From JAWXCE01 sp034440495 (lineage in GTDB: Bacteria > Pseudomonadota > Alphaproteobacteria > Rhizobiales > Rhodomicrobiaceae), in assembly GCA_034440495.1 (NCBI GenBank), contig JAWXCE010000080.1:1-17599 (forward strand): a stretch of 17,599 nucleotides of DNA. The letters run 5' to 3'. Under the pieces are notes generated by a model, which was not told the DNA's origin, did not search any database, and saw only the letters and a list, made by a program, of their open reading frames with translations. Of this stretch, positions 1 through 7,140 are shown in pieces (positions within the stretch are counted from its first letter, which is position 1; each line of letters opens with the position of its first letter). Both the position numbers and the translations under genes were made by a program.

Positions 1-509
1 CATTCGGCCCGCCAGCCGCCATCTTTCAGCGCCGTGTTCGCTCCGCATCGCCCGCAACATCGGGCGTTCAATCGCCAGGCGGCAAGCGCGCGCGCTTGCG
101 CCCCTAACGCGAGGTCATCGTTAGACATCGCTCCTTGCGTTGCGAGAGACCTCAGGTCGACAATCGGCCGCAAAACTTCGGCGGTGCTGTTCAGCCCGCT
201 ACAACCCATGGCCGATGCGTGGATGCAGAACCGGGACCCTCCAGTAGCCGTCAGCCCGAGGAAAATCGTTTCGCAGCCGACCAGCTTCAAACGCTCAATA
301 TCTTCCAACGTGAACCAGCGAATGTCTGTGCATGAGCGATCCGGCGGGGACGAAACCGCAAGCTTCAGATCGGCTAAAATCATAAATTGCGTATCGGGAG
401 CGGTCATGCGCTGGGCAAGCCACGCTGCGCTTTTGCGTTCAACCGCCGCACGGTTAAGGCTCAACTGCGCGCCAACCACAGGCAGCTTCAATTCGGAGAA
501 TAAAGACAA
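1..509 (-). CDS. nudC: NADH pyrophosphatase NudC, N-terminal part (runs off left edge)
   Basis: NudC is a zinc-dependent Nudix hydrolase that cleaves NAD(H), and NAD caps on RNA, to give NMN(H) and AMP. Only about 169 N-terminal codons are in the window; the Nudix box would lie beyond position 1. What I read is the N-terminal NUDIX-like domain followed by the start of the zinc ribbon: the segment AWRLNARCCGRCGANTALKD (about residues 144-163), with the C-x2-C pair at residues 152 and 155, then GGWRAE, as in NudC proteins. The start is inferred as TTG at 509-507. It is the first possible start after the in-frame stop of the upstream gene, and AGGTGA sits 3 bases before it. The gene is coupled to the upstream patatin gene, whose stop codon lies inside this ribosome binding site. 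Family assignment is firm; the start codon is less so. Confidence 0.85.
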   Translation of the reverse strand, partial: MSLFSELKLPVVGAQLSLNRAAVERKSAAWLAQRMTAPDTQFMILADLKLAVSSPPDRSCTDIRWFTLEDIERLKLVGCETIFLGLTATGGSRFCIHASAMGCSGLNSTAEVLRPIVDLRSLATQGAMSNDDLALGAQARALAAWRLNARCCGRCGANTALKDGGWRAE

Positions 510-512
510 AAC

Positions 513-518
513 TCACCT
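513..518 (-). promoter_or_regulatory. Ribosome binding site of nudC overlapping the upstream stop codon
   Basis: Read on the minus strand, AGGTGA contains the TGA stop of the patatin-like gene and precedes the TTG start of nudC by 3 bases. This arrangement implies termination-reinitiation coupling. It is the main reason for choosing TTG at 509 over the later in-frame ATG codons. Confidence 0.55.
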
Positions 519-2234
519 GTTAAAAATCTGCCCGCCCTCGCCAGTTGCCCGTAGGCGTTCCAGTTCTGTCAATGCCCATTGGTAGGCGGCTTCGCGCGCC
601 GTGTCCTGTTGATCGCTTCCGAATCGCAAAGGCGGCGACAAACTCAACGCCGCAGTTCGGTCGACCTGCGAGCCGCGAAGAGCCATCCCGCGCAACATCA
701 GGTTCGCCACGTCGAACGGGTCTCCTCCATCGTTATCGCGCGCGCCGGTAATACGCCGGATGGCCCAGTCCTTGGCGGATTGGGCCTCGCGGGGTGCGCT
801 CAGAGGCAACGGCGGCTCGATGCGTCCAAGGATAGCCGGGCCGCTGTGGATGTCGCGCAGCAACCAGGCGGGAGCCGAGTCGACCAGTCCGCCATCGGAC
901 AGATGAGCGCCGTTATGTGAAATAAAAGGTGCGGCGAGGCCGGGCGGCGGCCAGTTGGCTAAAACTGCTTCAACGATTAGGCCGGACGAATGCACTACGG
1001 GAACGCCGCTGGTCAGGTCTGCCGAGAGCGCGCGATAGGGCAAAGCCGTGTCCACAATGTCCAGATCGCCGAATGCGGCGCTAACCGCCCGTTCGAAGTC
1101 GGCGCGGGCGCGCAACGGGGGGAAAAACCTCGCAGCTTCAGCGAACGGAGTTTCCTGTGCTATATGAGCGGCCACAAAAGCGCCCGCGCCTGCGCCGCCA
1201 ACACAGTCTATGGTCACGCCAGCCTCAATCAACGCCTCCAAAAGACCGAGATGCGCCGCCGCATAAGCGCCCCCGCCACACGCGATGTAACCAGTGGCGC
1301 GGCCCAGCACAAACCGCGCCAGCCGGTCAAATCCATTCTGGGCGCCGACCCTGACGCGGTGATGGAAACGCACGGGCCGCAGCGCTAGCCACTCATGCGC
1401 CCGAACCTGCTCGGGCTGTCCATCGCTCACGAGAACGAGGCGGCAGGCGTGGGCGCCGCGAAGTTCGACCGCCAGAGTTTCGACCGCGTTCAACGCGCAA
1501 CTATTTTGTCCTTTGGCGCGAGAGGCAACCACAAGGATCTCGTCTGCCTCAAGAATTGCGTTTCGGGTCCACTCGTTCACCTCATTATCGGCCACGCGAA
1601 TGATAAGATCGAAAGCCTGCTGCTGCTCGCGGAGCCAATGCGCGACTTCTGGGTCGTCAAGCGTGATACCGCCGGGTAAATTCTGGCCAAAACTGATTGA
1701 TCGCAGAACCTGACAATCGGCGAGCGGATCGAACGCGGCGGCAATATCGTTGGCGATATGTGCCTGCAACGGCGCTGGCCCCGCGCCAATAATTGCCAGA
1801 GTGCGTGGCTTGGGGAATGGCTGTGTAGCCGCCTCCGCGATTGAGGCGCGTTTGGCGAGCGATACGGCGACAGCCTGCCAATATTCCGGCGCCCGGTCAG
1901 CGAGTTGGGTGAACTCATCCCATTCGAGCGTAAGCACAAGACTGTCGCGCGCGGCGACAACGTTACGGGGATAAGTCCCGCGTCTAAAAAATGCTGCGTC
2001 GCCAACAACAGCGCCCGGCGCAAGCTCATCGGTGCGCGTGTCTTCCTGCACGGCGAGCCGTCCCGAAATGAGCACATGCAGCGCATTCGCCGCCTCTCCC
2101 GCCTCAACGACAAGCACACCCCGTTCGACGGTTTGCGTAAAGCACCGCGCGAGCAGGCGGCGAAGCTCGGGCTGGCCGAGTTCGCTGAAGGCGTCAATCG
2201 CATGCAGCCATGCCGAAGGCGTTTCGGGTTTCAA
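513..2234 (-). CDS. Cyclic-nucleotide-binding / patatin-like (NTE family) protein lacking the catalytic serine
   Basis: The layout is that of bacterial neuropathy-target-esterase-like proteins. An N-terminal cNMP-binding fold covers about residues 12-125 (GVLVVEAGEAANALHVLISG, later GAVVGDAAFF). A linker Rossmann-like region follows, about 143-310. A C-terminal patatin domain covers about 313-480. Active patatins use a Ser-Asp dyad: Ser in G-x-S-x-G and Asp in D-G-A/G. Here the DGG is present (Asp447), but the elbow reads VGGAGAGAF, so residue 349 is Gly (codon GGC at 1190-1188). The oxyanion-hole stretch is also altered: CGGGAYAAAHLG, where the family has GGGARG. I infer loss of phospholipase/lysophospholipase activity with a retained binding or regulatory role. 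The start is TTG, with a weak GGAA-type binding site upstream; no ATG or GTG lies in frame upstream. It is followed by nudC in the same operon and diverges from a cytochrome gene. Confidence 0.85.
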   Translation of the reverse strand: MKPETPSAWLHAIDAFSELGQPELRRLLARCFTQTVERGVLVVEAGEAANALHVLISGRLAVQEDTRTDELAPGAVVGDAAFFRRGTYPRNVVAARDSLVLTLEWDEFTQLADRAPEYWQAVAVSLAKRASIAEAATQPFPKPRTLAIIGAGPAPLQAHIANDIAAAFDPLADCQVLRSISFGQNLPGGITLDDPEVAHWLREQQQAFDLIIRVADNEVNEWTRNAILEADEILVVASRAKGQNSCALNAVETLAVELRGAHACRLVLVSDGQPEQVRAHEWLALRPVRFHHRVRVGAQNGFDRLARFVLGRATGYIACGGGAYAAAHLGLLEALIEAGVTIDCVGGAGAGAFVAAHIAQETPFAEAARFFPPLRARADFERAVSAAFGDLDIVDTALPYRALSADLTSGVPVVHSSGLIVEAVLANWPPPGLAAPFISHNGAHLSDGGLVDSAPAWLLRDIHSGPAILGRIEPPLPLSAPREAQSAKDWAIRRITGARDNDGGDPFDVANLMLRGMALRGSQVDRTAALSLSPPLRFGSDQQDTAREAAYQWALTELERLRATGEGGQIFNR

Positions 2235-2439
2235 ACGGTCTATTCCATTTTCAATATATCGCTTCGCCCGGGGAGACGGAGCGTCGACGTCTACAATCGT
2301 TGATTCCCTTGCGCAGCGGCAACACTTGGCTTTGTTAACGAAGGAACGCAGCCAGATTTGGGCCAGATCATCTTGTGATCTCTAAGAGCGTGGATAATAT
2401 CCGCGCGCCCGCCTAACACCAAGCCTTTCAACCTACTCG

Positions 2440-2793
2440 GTGAATTCGTTGTATCTCATGCTCCGTTTTATGCTGCCTCTCGTATGTCTGGCGATGTTTC
2501 AATCGCCAGTAGCAGCAGACGACTTGCAGACAGTTTTGAAAGGAAAAGCTGTGGCGTCGCGGGCTTGTGCCAGTTGCCATAGCATCGAGCCGCGAGGCGA
2601 CAGCCCTGTCACGGACGCAACGCCATTTCGCGAACTCGTTAGCACATTGTCGGGCGAGGACGTTGAGGACTCGGTGAAGTCTGGTTCAACCCTTAGCCAT
2701 CAGGTCAAGCTGGGTGCGCGGCTTACTGCGGACGATGCTGACGCGCTCATTGCATTTCTGCGCTGGCTGGCGGCGGAAGCTGCCGGAGAATAG
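2440..2793 (+). CDS. Small exported c-type cytochrome without a canonical Met ligand
   Basis: This 117-residue protein has a signal peptide (hydrophobic stretch about residues 5-20, cleavage likely after QSPVAA near residue 26). It has one haem-attachment motif, CASCH (Cys43, Cys46, His47), preceded by GKAVASRA as in class I cytochromes c. It should be a periplasmic electron carrier. Class I proteins normally supply the sixth ligand with a Met in a motif such as H-P-x-M-P before the C-terminal helix. Here that place reads SHQVKLGARLTADDADALIAF and there is no Met anywhere after CASCH; His87 or Lys90 lie nearby. The start is uncertain: GTG at 2440 or ATG at 2458 (codon 7), neither with a good ribosome binding site. 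It diverges from the patatin-like gene and appears monocistronic. The partner enzyme is unknown. Confidence 0.85.
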   Translation: MNSLYLMLRFMLPLVCLAMFQSPVAADDLQTVLKGKAVASRACASCHSIEPRGDSPVTDATPFRELVSTLSGEDVEDSVKSGSTLSHQVKLGARLTADDADALIAFLRWLAAEAAGE

Positions 2794-3057
2794 CCCCCGT
2801 ATAAACCCTTGTGACGCGGCAAGACGTCAGCAGCCTCAACGCGAGACTTTCAACCCATAGTTGAAGCACTTAACTTTTTTCATTGGCTGGCTGGGCGTCC
2901 GTCCTGTAATCTTTTTTTAGCCCTAAAATTTCAATACATGGGTGGATGACGTTGAGGGAATAAAGATTTCCATTTGTGCAGGTGGGCGAATCACCTTCGT
3001 AGATAAATAAGTTTGAAATTTAAGTAACCTGTTAGAGTGCGGCGTTGACCGAGTTAT

Positions 3058-3085
3058 TTGCGTTTATAGAAGCATTGCTTATAAT
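3058..3085 (+). promoter_or_regulatory. Candidate promoter of the GPR-like gene
   Basis: A perfect TATAAT lies at 3080-3085, with TTGCGT at 3058-3063 and a 16-base spacer. A better -35-like hexamer, TTGACC (3045-3050), is too far from this -10, and only 14 bases from TATAGA at 3065-3070. Transcription would begin about 40 bases before the ATG at 3134. This is a pattern match only. Confidence 0.35.
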
Positions 3086-3089
3086 GCTT
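3070..3089. repeat. 7-bp inverted repeat overlapping the -10 element
   Basis: AAGCATT and AATGCTT flank a 6-base centre, and the right arm overlaps the TATAAT of the candidate promoter. This is a typical position for an operator, but repeats of this length also arise by chance in AT-rich DNA. Confidence 0.3.
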
Positions 3090-3133
3090 TCTGCCGACTT
3101 TTTCAGTCACACCGATGCGCAGAGGGCTTAGGT

Positions 3134-6100
3134 ATGACTCAAAAACCGTCTACGCCCCGTGTTCCGGGCAAAGAGGCGACTGTATCGCAGCTTATTCCCG
3201 GCGAACGGTTAGATAACGCCGCCGCCAGACAGAATTTGAATTTGGGGAAATCCGCCTTGGTGCAGCCCGCGAAAAACTCGCAGCCGTTAAAGCCGCAATC
3301 GAACGCCGTCGGTCAAACCGAAACAATTATGGCGCCGGGCGCCAAGGGCACACAGATTTCCCCCGCGAAACGTGCAGCGGCTGTTTCTAGGGCGCAATTG
3401 GCCGCGAATGATGACGCCCCTTCGATAGGCGGGCTTATTTTTGCGCTTCAACAAAGGCCGTCCCGTTCGCCCTTCCTGATTGCGCTCATTACGTCGGCTA
3501 TGTGGCTGATCGCCGGGCTTTTGATCGGTCGCGGCGTAGCGGCCAAATTCCTGCCCGAGGGCGCAAGCTTTGGCGACATTCTCTCGGAGCCGTCCGCGCT
3601 TGCCCTTATGGCGGCGACCGTAATGCTGCCAATTGCTCTGTTTTGGTTCCTCGCCGTTCTTGTATGGCGCTCGCAGGAACTGCGGCTGATGTCGTCCGCT
3701 ATGACCGAAGTTGCGGTGAGGCTTGCGGAGCCGGACAAGATGGCGGAGCAGTCCGTCGCCTCGCTCGGACAGACCGTCCGTCGTCAGGTTGCCGCTATGA
3801 ACGAGGCCATCTCGCGCGCATTGGGCCGCGCGGGCGAGTTGGAAGCGCTTGTCCACAACGAAGTGGCGGCTCTCGAACGCTCCTACACCGATAACGAACA
3901 CCGCATTCGCAATCTCATCAACGAACTCGCAAGCGAGCGCGAGGCACTGGCCAACAATAGCGAGCGCGTGTCGGAAGCGTTGCGCGGCGTCGGCAGCCAA
4001 GTGACTCGCGAAATTTCGGCCGCAAGCGAAAAAGCTTCGCAGTCCCTCACGCAGGCCAGCGCATCAATGGCCGACACGCTTGCAAGCCGCGGGCATAAAA
4101 TCACCTCGGCAGTCACGGCGGCCGGCACGGCCATTGACGAGAAACTCGCCGAACGTGGCACCCGCATCACTGAGCAGCTTGTCAAGCACGGCGCCCAGAC
4201 GGCAGAAGTGCTACGCCAGTCCACGCTGGAGGTGACGAAGGCGATCCAGGAAACGTCAGACCGCACCACCGCCGCCATATCCGCCAAGAATAACAGCCTG
4301 GTAACGTCCGTCATCAGCATGAGCGAGCGTGTCGGCCGGGAAATCCCGGCGCTTCTCGACCGGCTGGGCGGCGAACAGTCACGCCTGAGCGGCATTATTG
4401 AAAACGCGACAAAAAATCTCTCCGCGCTCGAAGGCGCGTTGACGGAGAAAACCGAAAACATCGGCGTCACTCTCGCTGATAAAACCAAAATGCTCCAAAC
4501 AGTTCTCAGCGATCATTCGCGCACTATCGACACCTCGATGGTGGAGCGAATCCAAGTGCTGGAAACGATGTTAAGCGGTCGCACGCGAACATTTGAGGCG
4601 ACCATCACTGAGCGCACCAAGACGCTTGAAACGTCAATCGTCTCGCGCACGCAAACTCTGGAGAACGCGGTCGCGCGCCATTCCAGCGGCATCCGGGAGA
4701 CTTTGGAAAAGCACTCGCAAGGTTTGGATCAAAACCTTACCCGGCAAACCCAGCAAATCGAGCGCACCGTGGCCGGCAGCGCGCAGTCGTTACATCGTGC
4801 CGTCGAGGAACTGGCGCGGCGCTCGGGCGCATCTTCCGACCAGATGACTCAACAGGCGCAGGTGCTGAAAGATGTATCGGGTGGATTGCTCAACCAGATC
4901 CACGCTTTGACGAAGCGCTTCGAGGATCAGGGTTCCTCCATCATGAACGCCGCGCGTTCACTCGATGTGGCGAACACCAAGGTAGACACCATGATGGAAG
5001 CGCGGCAGGGTGCGCTTACCAAGCTGCTTGACAGCATCAACGGCCGCGCCATCGAGCTTGACCGGATGATGAACAGTTATTCGCATATGCTAGAGCAGTC
5101 GCTCAGCCAGGCTGAGGTGCGGGCAAAAAAGGTCACGGAAGTTCTCGCCAAGGACTCGGCGGAGAAGTCCCAGGCCGCGATTAAGGAAATCGAACGTTTG
5201 CGCTCCGAGGCGCAAATCCACACCAATAAAGCCGTCACTGATTTGCAATCTGGTTTTTCAACGCTGTCGGACTCCGTGTCACAGCAAATGTCGTCACTCT
5301 CCACCAAGTTTGGTGAAACGACCCGCGAGGTTCGGGCCTCCGCCACAAAAGCGGCCGCTGAAATCGAGATGACGCAGACCGAGTTGCGTCGTCAGGCAAC
5401 GACGTTACCGGAAGTCACCAAGCAGAGCGCTACCGCCATGCGAAAGGTGCTGAACGATCAGTTGTCCGCGATAGGCAATATGGCGGAGATCGCGGGTCGC
5501 CACGGGTACGCCTCGCAGGTTTCGAGAAGCGATCCGCGCGCAGGGGAACATTATCAGAATGCACAAGGCGGACGGCCAGGAGCGCCTCGGAATCGGGAAG
5601 AGTATAATTCCTACGGCGGTTTTGACGACACCAATTATGTTATGCCGGGCGACGTAGCTCAAAACAGCCCAACGCCGTGGAGTGGTAGCCCCGAAGATTT
5701 GAGTTCACTAACATCCGGCCTTTCGCAGCGGCTTGACGCTGGCAAGCAGCCGAGTTGGTCAAATGCGCTCCCCGACGACATGCAGCAGGTTGATATGCGC
5801 CAGCCGTCCTATGCGCCGGGCGCTGATGCGGGCGAGCGTCGCGGTCAGTGGTCGCTCGGCGATCTTCTTGCTCGCGCGTCTGAACCAGATGATGACGATT
5901 ACGGTGCGCAGGGCGGATCGTATGGTCGCCCGGTTCACCAGCCACCAGCTCCTCCATTCCAGTCGCCGGCTCCGCCATTTCAGCCACCAGCTCCGCCACG
6001 CCAAATGCAACCGCCGCGTTTTTCTGCGCCGCCAGAGCCGCCGCGTCCGCGCGCGCCCGTGGATCTCGGCATGGAGGAAATGGCCAGCGCCATCGAGCCC

Positions 6101-6388
6101 GGGAAAGTGCTCGACATTTGGCAACGCTATAACCGTGGTGATCGCGGCGCCATCCACAGCGGCATCTACAATCCCAACGGACAACAGACATTCGACAAAG
6201 TACGGCGGCGCTATGAAACGGACGTAGACTTCCGTCAGATTGCCGACCGTTATGTCGATGATTTCGAAAACCTGCTAAAAGACGCGGCCCGCACCGATCC
6301 CAAGGGACGCATGATCCAGGACAATTTAACGTCAGACACCGGGCGAATTTACCTGCTTCTCGCCCACGCCAGCGGCAGGCTTGGCTAG
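3134..6388 (+). CDS. Large apolipoprotein-like helical membrane protein, growth-pole-ring (GPR/RgsE)-like
   Basis: This 1084-residue protein has a polar N-terminus (1-110) and two transmembrane helices (about 114-132 and 155-178). A long helical region follows (about 185-800) made largely of 11-residue repeats rich in T, S, E and R, for example ERTKTLETSIV and SRTQTLENAVA. After it come a polar linker, a Pro-rich stretch around residues 934-977 (PPAPPFQ units), and a compact C-terminal domain (about 980-1084) with KVLDIWQRYNRGDR and a final SDTGRIYLLLAHASGRLG. Two N-terminal helices, apolipoprotein A1/A4/E-like repeats and this kind of C-terminus recall the growth pole ring protein of Agrobacterium and RgsE of Sinorhizobium, which organise polar growth but are about twice as long. 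Automated pipelines may call such proteins kinesin-like; no motor domain is present. The role in polar growth is inferred. GAGGG precedes the ATG. It ends convergent to the mla operon. Confidence 0.75.
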   Translation: MTQKPSTPRVPGKEATVSQLIPGERLDNAAARQNLNLGKSALVQPAKNSQPLKPQSNAVGQTETIMAPGAKGTQISPAKRAAAVSRAQLAANDDAPSIGGLIFALQQRPSRSPFLIALITSAMWLIAGLLIGRGVAAKFLPEGASFGDILSEPSALALMAATVMLPIALFWFLAVLVWRSQELRLMSSAMTEVAVRLAEPDKMAEQSVASLGQTVRRQVAAMNEAISRALGRAGELEALVHNEVAALERSYTDNEHRIRNLINELASEREALANNSERVSEALRGVGSQVTREISAASEKASQSLTQASASMADTLASRGHKITSAVTAAGTAIDEKLAERGTRITEQLVKHGAQTAEVLRQSTLEVTKAIQETSDRTTAAISAKNNSLVTSVISMSERVGREIPALLDRLGGEQSRLSGIIENATKNLSALEGALTEKTENIGVTLADKTKMLQTVLSDHSRTIDTSMVERIQVLETMLSGRTRTFEATITERTKTLETSIVSRTQTLENAVARHSSGIRETLEKHSQGLDQNLTRQTQQIERTVAGSAQSLHRAVEELARRSGASSDQMTQQAQVLKDVSGGLLNQIHALTKRFEDQGSSIMNAARSLDVANTKVDTMMEARQGALTKLLDSINGRAIELDRMMNSYSHMLEQSLSQAEVRAKKVTEVLAKDSAEKSQAAIKEIERLRSEAQIHTNKAVTDLQSGFSTLSDSVSQQMSSLSTKFGETTREVRASATKAAAEIEMTQTELRRQATTLPEVTKQSATAMRKVLNDQLSAIGNMAEIAGRHGYASQVSRSDPRAGEHYQNAQGGRPGAPRNREEYNSYGGFDDTNYVMPGDVAQNSPTPWSGSPEDLSSLTSGLSQRLDAGKQPSWSNALPDDMQQVDMRQPSYAPGADAGERRGQWSLGDLLARASEPDDDDYGAQGGSYGRPVHQPPAPPFQSPAPPFQPPAPPRQMQPPRFSAPPEPPRPRAPVDLGMEEMASAIEPGKVLDIWQRYNRGDRGAIHSGIYNPNGQQTFDKVRRRYETDVDFRQIADRYVDDFENLLKDAARTDPKGRMIQDNLTSDTGRIYLLLAHASGRLG
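4445..4807 (+). repeat. Run of 11-residue (hendecad) coding repeats in the GPR-like protein
   Basis: Residues 438-558 divide without gaps into 11-residue units: EKTENIGVTLA, DKTKMLQTVLS, DHSRTIDTSMV, ERIQVLETMLS, GRTRTFEATIT, ERTKTLETSIV, SRTQTLENAVA, RHSSGIRETLE, KHSQGLDQNLT, RQTQQIERTVA and GSAQSLHRAVE. A hydrophobic residue recurs at units' positions 6 and 10. Similar units occur earlier (for example ERGTRITEQLV, KHGAQTAEVLR). The pattern is that of apolipoprotein-type amphipathic helices or right-handed coiled coils. The repeats are diverged at DNA level, so they are old protein repeats and not a recent tandem expansion. Confidence 0.8.
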
Positions 6389-6465
6389 TAGCTTATGGTT
6401 TGCAACTTGGCATGGGTGCTGAGTTTCTCGAACTGGCATCGCATGTTTACAATATCGGAGGAACT

Positions 6466-7098
6466 TTAGGCTGGCCGCGGGTTGGCGCTCCACGCTACGA
6501 TGTCGTCGGAGATTTTCCCGAACGCTTGCGTCAGCGCTGCGACGCCGGCCGCTGCATCATCCTTGGAGGCAGGCGCGCTTGAGGTGAACTGTTTAGTCGC
6601 CACAACGCGGTCGCTACGCTCGTCCACCAGCTTGACCACGACATCAATCACCGCCTGCGCCTGCGCACCTTCCACCTGCACATTAAAGCTGCGCAGTTCA
6701 ATATTGAGCGTCACATCGCTCGGCGTGCGATCTTGCGAGCTGCCAACGGCCCGGAACCGTCCCGAATCTGTCAGCGCCTGTATCAGCCGCGTCTGCACCA
6801 GTTTAGGCAGCCTATCACCCCAGGCGGAGCTTGGAAAATAGGACAGTCGTCCTTCAGGGTCGCGAACCAGAATCTGGTCGCTGTCAAGCGGGCGTATCGT
6901 GCTGGGGGAGGCTACCGAGATATGAACGGAAGCCCTGGCCCCGCCCTTTTTGGGAGCGGGTGCTGCGAGGTCATAAGTTTCGGGCGGCGAAGAGCCGCCA
7001 AGTCCGGTAAGAGCGCATCCGCCTAAAGCGGTCGATACGGCAAGAGCCGCCATAGTGGCTGCCCGGACAAGTGTTCGTCGCCGATTCGTGCGCTGCAT
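6466..7098 (-). CDS. ABC-type lipid-transport auxiliary lipoprotein (PqiC/DUF330-like)
   Basis: This is the last gene of the Mla-type operon. Its signal peptide has a basic start (MQRTNRRRTLVR), a hydrophobic core and the lipobox LGGC, so the mature protein is a lipoprotein anchored by that Cys. After it comes PPETYDLAAPAP, typical of the auxiliary component family, then a roughly 160-residue domain with ILVRDPEGRLSYFPSSAWGD and LVQTRLIQALTDSGRF, both recognisable family stretches. These proteins work in the envelope with MCE-protein ABC systems, probably at the outer membrane. I chose ATG at 7098 because AAGGA lies 4 bases upstream; an ATG at 7122 would add eight residues. It is followed by a 77-base convergent gap to the GPR-like gene, in which I find no clear terminator hairpin. 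Confidence 0.85.
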   Translation of the reverse strand: MQRTNRRRTLVRAATMAALAVSTALGGCALTGLGGSSPPETYDLAAPAPKKGGARASVHISVASPSTIRPLDSDQILVRDPEGRLSYFPSSAWGDRLPKLVQTRLIQALTDSGRFRAVGSSQDRTPSDVTLNIELRSFNVQVEGAQAQAVIDVVVKLVDERSDRVVATKQFTSSAPASKDDAAAGVAALTQAFGKISDDIVAWSANPRPA

Positions 7099-7140
7099 AA
7101 TGTCCTTAGGGTTAGCATGCATACAAAACCTGTGAAAGCC

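Larger units (their letters stand above)
2794..3133 (+). other. 340-base AT-richer intergenic region
   Basis: I see no convincing open frame on either strand. It lies between the cytochrome gene and the GPR-like gene, is visibly richer in A and T than its surroundings, and has T runs at 2875-2880 and 2911-2917 without a strong GC hairpin before them. A 5-bp inverted repeat AGGTG/CACCT with a 7-base loop lies at 2980-2996. Its right part holds a candidate promoter and a palindrome (separate entries). GAGGG at 3122-3126, 7 bases before the ATG at 3134, is the likely ribosome binding site of the next gene. Confidence 0.6.

Noticed and set aside
34..585. A 183-codon plus-strand open frame at the left edge
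   Set aside because: It is antisense to nudC and to the end of the patatin-like gene. The minus strand shows a recognisable zinc ribbon, while the plus-strand product has no family resemblance.
3287..4000. A 237-codon minus-strand open frame inside the GPR-like gene
   Set aside because: It is antisense to a gene with clear membrane helices and coding repeats, and its product is Arg/His-rich and without domain features.
3134..6388. Possible kinesin or chromosome-segregation ATPase identity
   Set aside because: No Walker A/B motif or motor domain is present; the similarity would rest only on helical repeat composition.
6389..6465. Shared terminator between the GPR-like gene and the mla operon
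   Set aside because: I looked for a GC-rich stem with a T run on either strand and found none.
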